From Rhodococcus_F sp040656415 (GTDB taxonomy: Bacteria > Actinomycetota > Actinomycetes > Mycobacteriales > Mycobacteriaceae): 64,000 nucleotides of DNA. Below the pieces are notes generated by a model. It saw nothing but the letters and a program-made list of their open reading frames with translations. It searched no databases and was not told the DNA's origin. Shown here one piece after another: positions 63,489-64,000 of this stretch. How positions within the stretch are numbered: the stretch's first letter is position 1; each line of letters opens with the position of its first letter. Position numbers and translations under genes: made by a program. The stretch spans positions 310,001 to 374,000 of the forward strand of contig NZ_JBFAMC010000002.1 in NCBI RefSeq assembly GCF_040656415.1, read 5' to 3'.

Positions 63489-63851
63489 TCAGTCCCAACG
63501 CCATCTCCGCATGCCGCCGTCGTCACCGTTCGCGAGCAGGACGATGAGCCCGATCGCATACAGCACCAGGAACAGCAGCAGGAGCCCGCCGAAGATCCAC
63601 AGGGAGATCTGTCCGAGTCGGCGAGCGCGGTTCGACGCGTCCTGCGCGCCGGCCGCATCACCGCTGGCCCACAGCGGGTACACGTTGAACGCATGGTTGA
63701 AGGCCGAGAACGCTAGCGGCCAGAAGAAGATGAGCGAGGCGACCGCCCAGCCGGCGTTGCTCGGGGGCCGCAGCGCACCGGTGGGACCGGCTGGGGGCGG
63801 GGGCGATTCCATTGGCTGGTTCGGTGCCGGACCATTGGTAGGGGAGGACAT
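63489..63851 (-). CDS. CD225/dispanin-like two-helix membrane protein
   Basis: This 120-residue protein has a Pro-rich N-terminus (PMESPPPPAGPTG). The dispanin-type pattern NAGWAVASLIFFWPLAFSAF forms a first hydrophobic helix, followed by a short polar loop with AGAQDASNRARRLGQISLW and a second helix (GLLLLFLVLYAIGLIVLL). CD225-family proteins in actinobacteria are small membrane proteins of largely unknown function. The ATG at 63851 follows GGAG-like bases. No operon partner is visible; the remaining 149 bp to the window end hold nothing I can support. Confidence 0.75.
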   Translation of the reverse strand: MSSPTNGPAPNQPMESPPPPAGPTGALRPPSNAGWAVASLIFFWPLAFSAFNHAFNVYPLWASGDAAGAQDASNRARRLGQISLWIFGGLLLLFLVLYAIGLIVLLANGDDGGMRRWRWD

Positions 63852-64000
63852 TGCAGTACTCCTGACGTAGGCTTTGCGCAGTTCACAATACGTTTCGCTA
63901 CAAAGATCACCTGAGATTCAGCCTACTTCAGTTCCTGTGCGCTCGAGCGCCGATCGTGTTGATCTTGCCGAGCCCGGCGCACTCTCGGCGGAACCGGAGT

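Overview
The window looks like a chromosomal segment from a high-GC, mycolic-acid-containing actinomycete, most likely Rhodococcus or a close relative. It carries the conserved galactan, arabinan and mycolate synthesis locus known from Mycobacterium tuberculosis (Rv3789-Rv3811 region), with GTG starts, LGFP-repeat cell-wall proteins and a PrrA/PrrB pair. The genus call is inferred from gene content and order; no rRNA gene is present to confirm it.

Left part (1-9100). A peptidoglycan amidase (interrupted by a 96-base run of N inside a 15-bp tandem repeat) and a SpoIID/LytB-type wall protein are transcribed divergently. Next, on the minus strand, is a compact accessory operon read from 9076 down to 3985: an SseB/SAV_915-like protein, a small EspC-like protein with a YxxxD export motif, a 371-residue protein with a WXG/T7SS-type N-terminus and a glycine-rich hydrophobic C-terminus, and five tandem 659-bp copies of a two-helix membrane protein. 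I interpret this as a type VII secretion effector locus with a five-copy immunity array. It is the strongest candidate here for an undescribed system.

Central part (9287-32016, plus strand). The core envelope operon runs glf, glfT2, a PAP2 phosphatase, ubiA (DPPR synthase) and aftB, mostly with overlapping stops and starts. It continues with three mycolyltransferases of the antigen 85 family (the third fused to LGFP repeats), a DUF732-type lipoprotein, the cutinase-like Culp6, an LLM-class oxidoreductase, and fadD32-pks13-accD4, which activate and condense meromycolate. Together these genes build galactan, supply the arabinose donor precursor, cap arabinan, and make and attach mycolates.

Convergent to this (32132-46501, minus strand) are two Emb arabinosyltransferases, a polytopic membrane protein of GT-C-like shape, a small membrane protein, aftA, dprE2 and dprE1. 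An MspA-type porin gene lies on the opposite strand inside this block. A GtrA-family gene diverges from dprE1.

Right part (46595-64000). This holds more ordinary genes: a PIN-domain protein, an alpha/beta hydrolase, an HtrA-type protease, an enoyl-CoA hydratase, a small secreted hemophore-like protein and prrA-prrB. An 8.5-kb dimodular NRPS gene follows, with architecture C-A(N-methyltransferase)-PCP-C-A-PCP-TE. Its upstream region has six 15-bp AT-rich tandem repeats and a perfect 28-bp palindrome. A CD225/dispanin-like small membrane protein closes the window.
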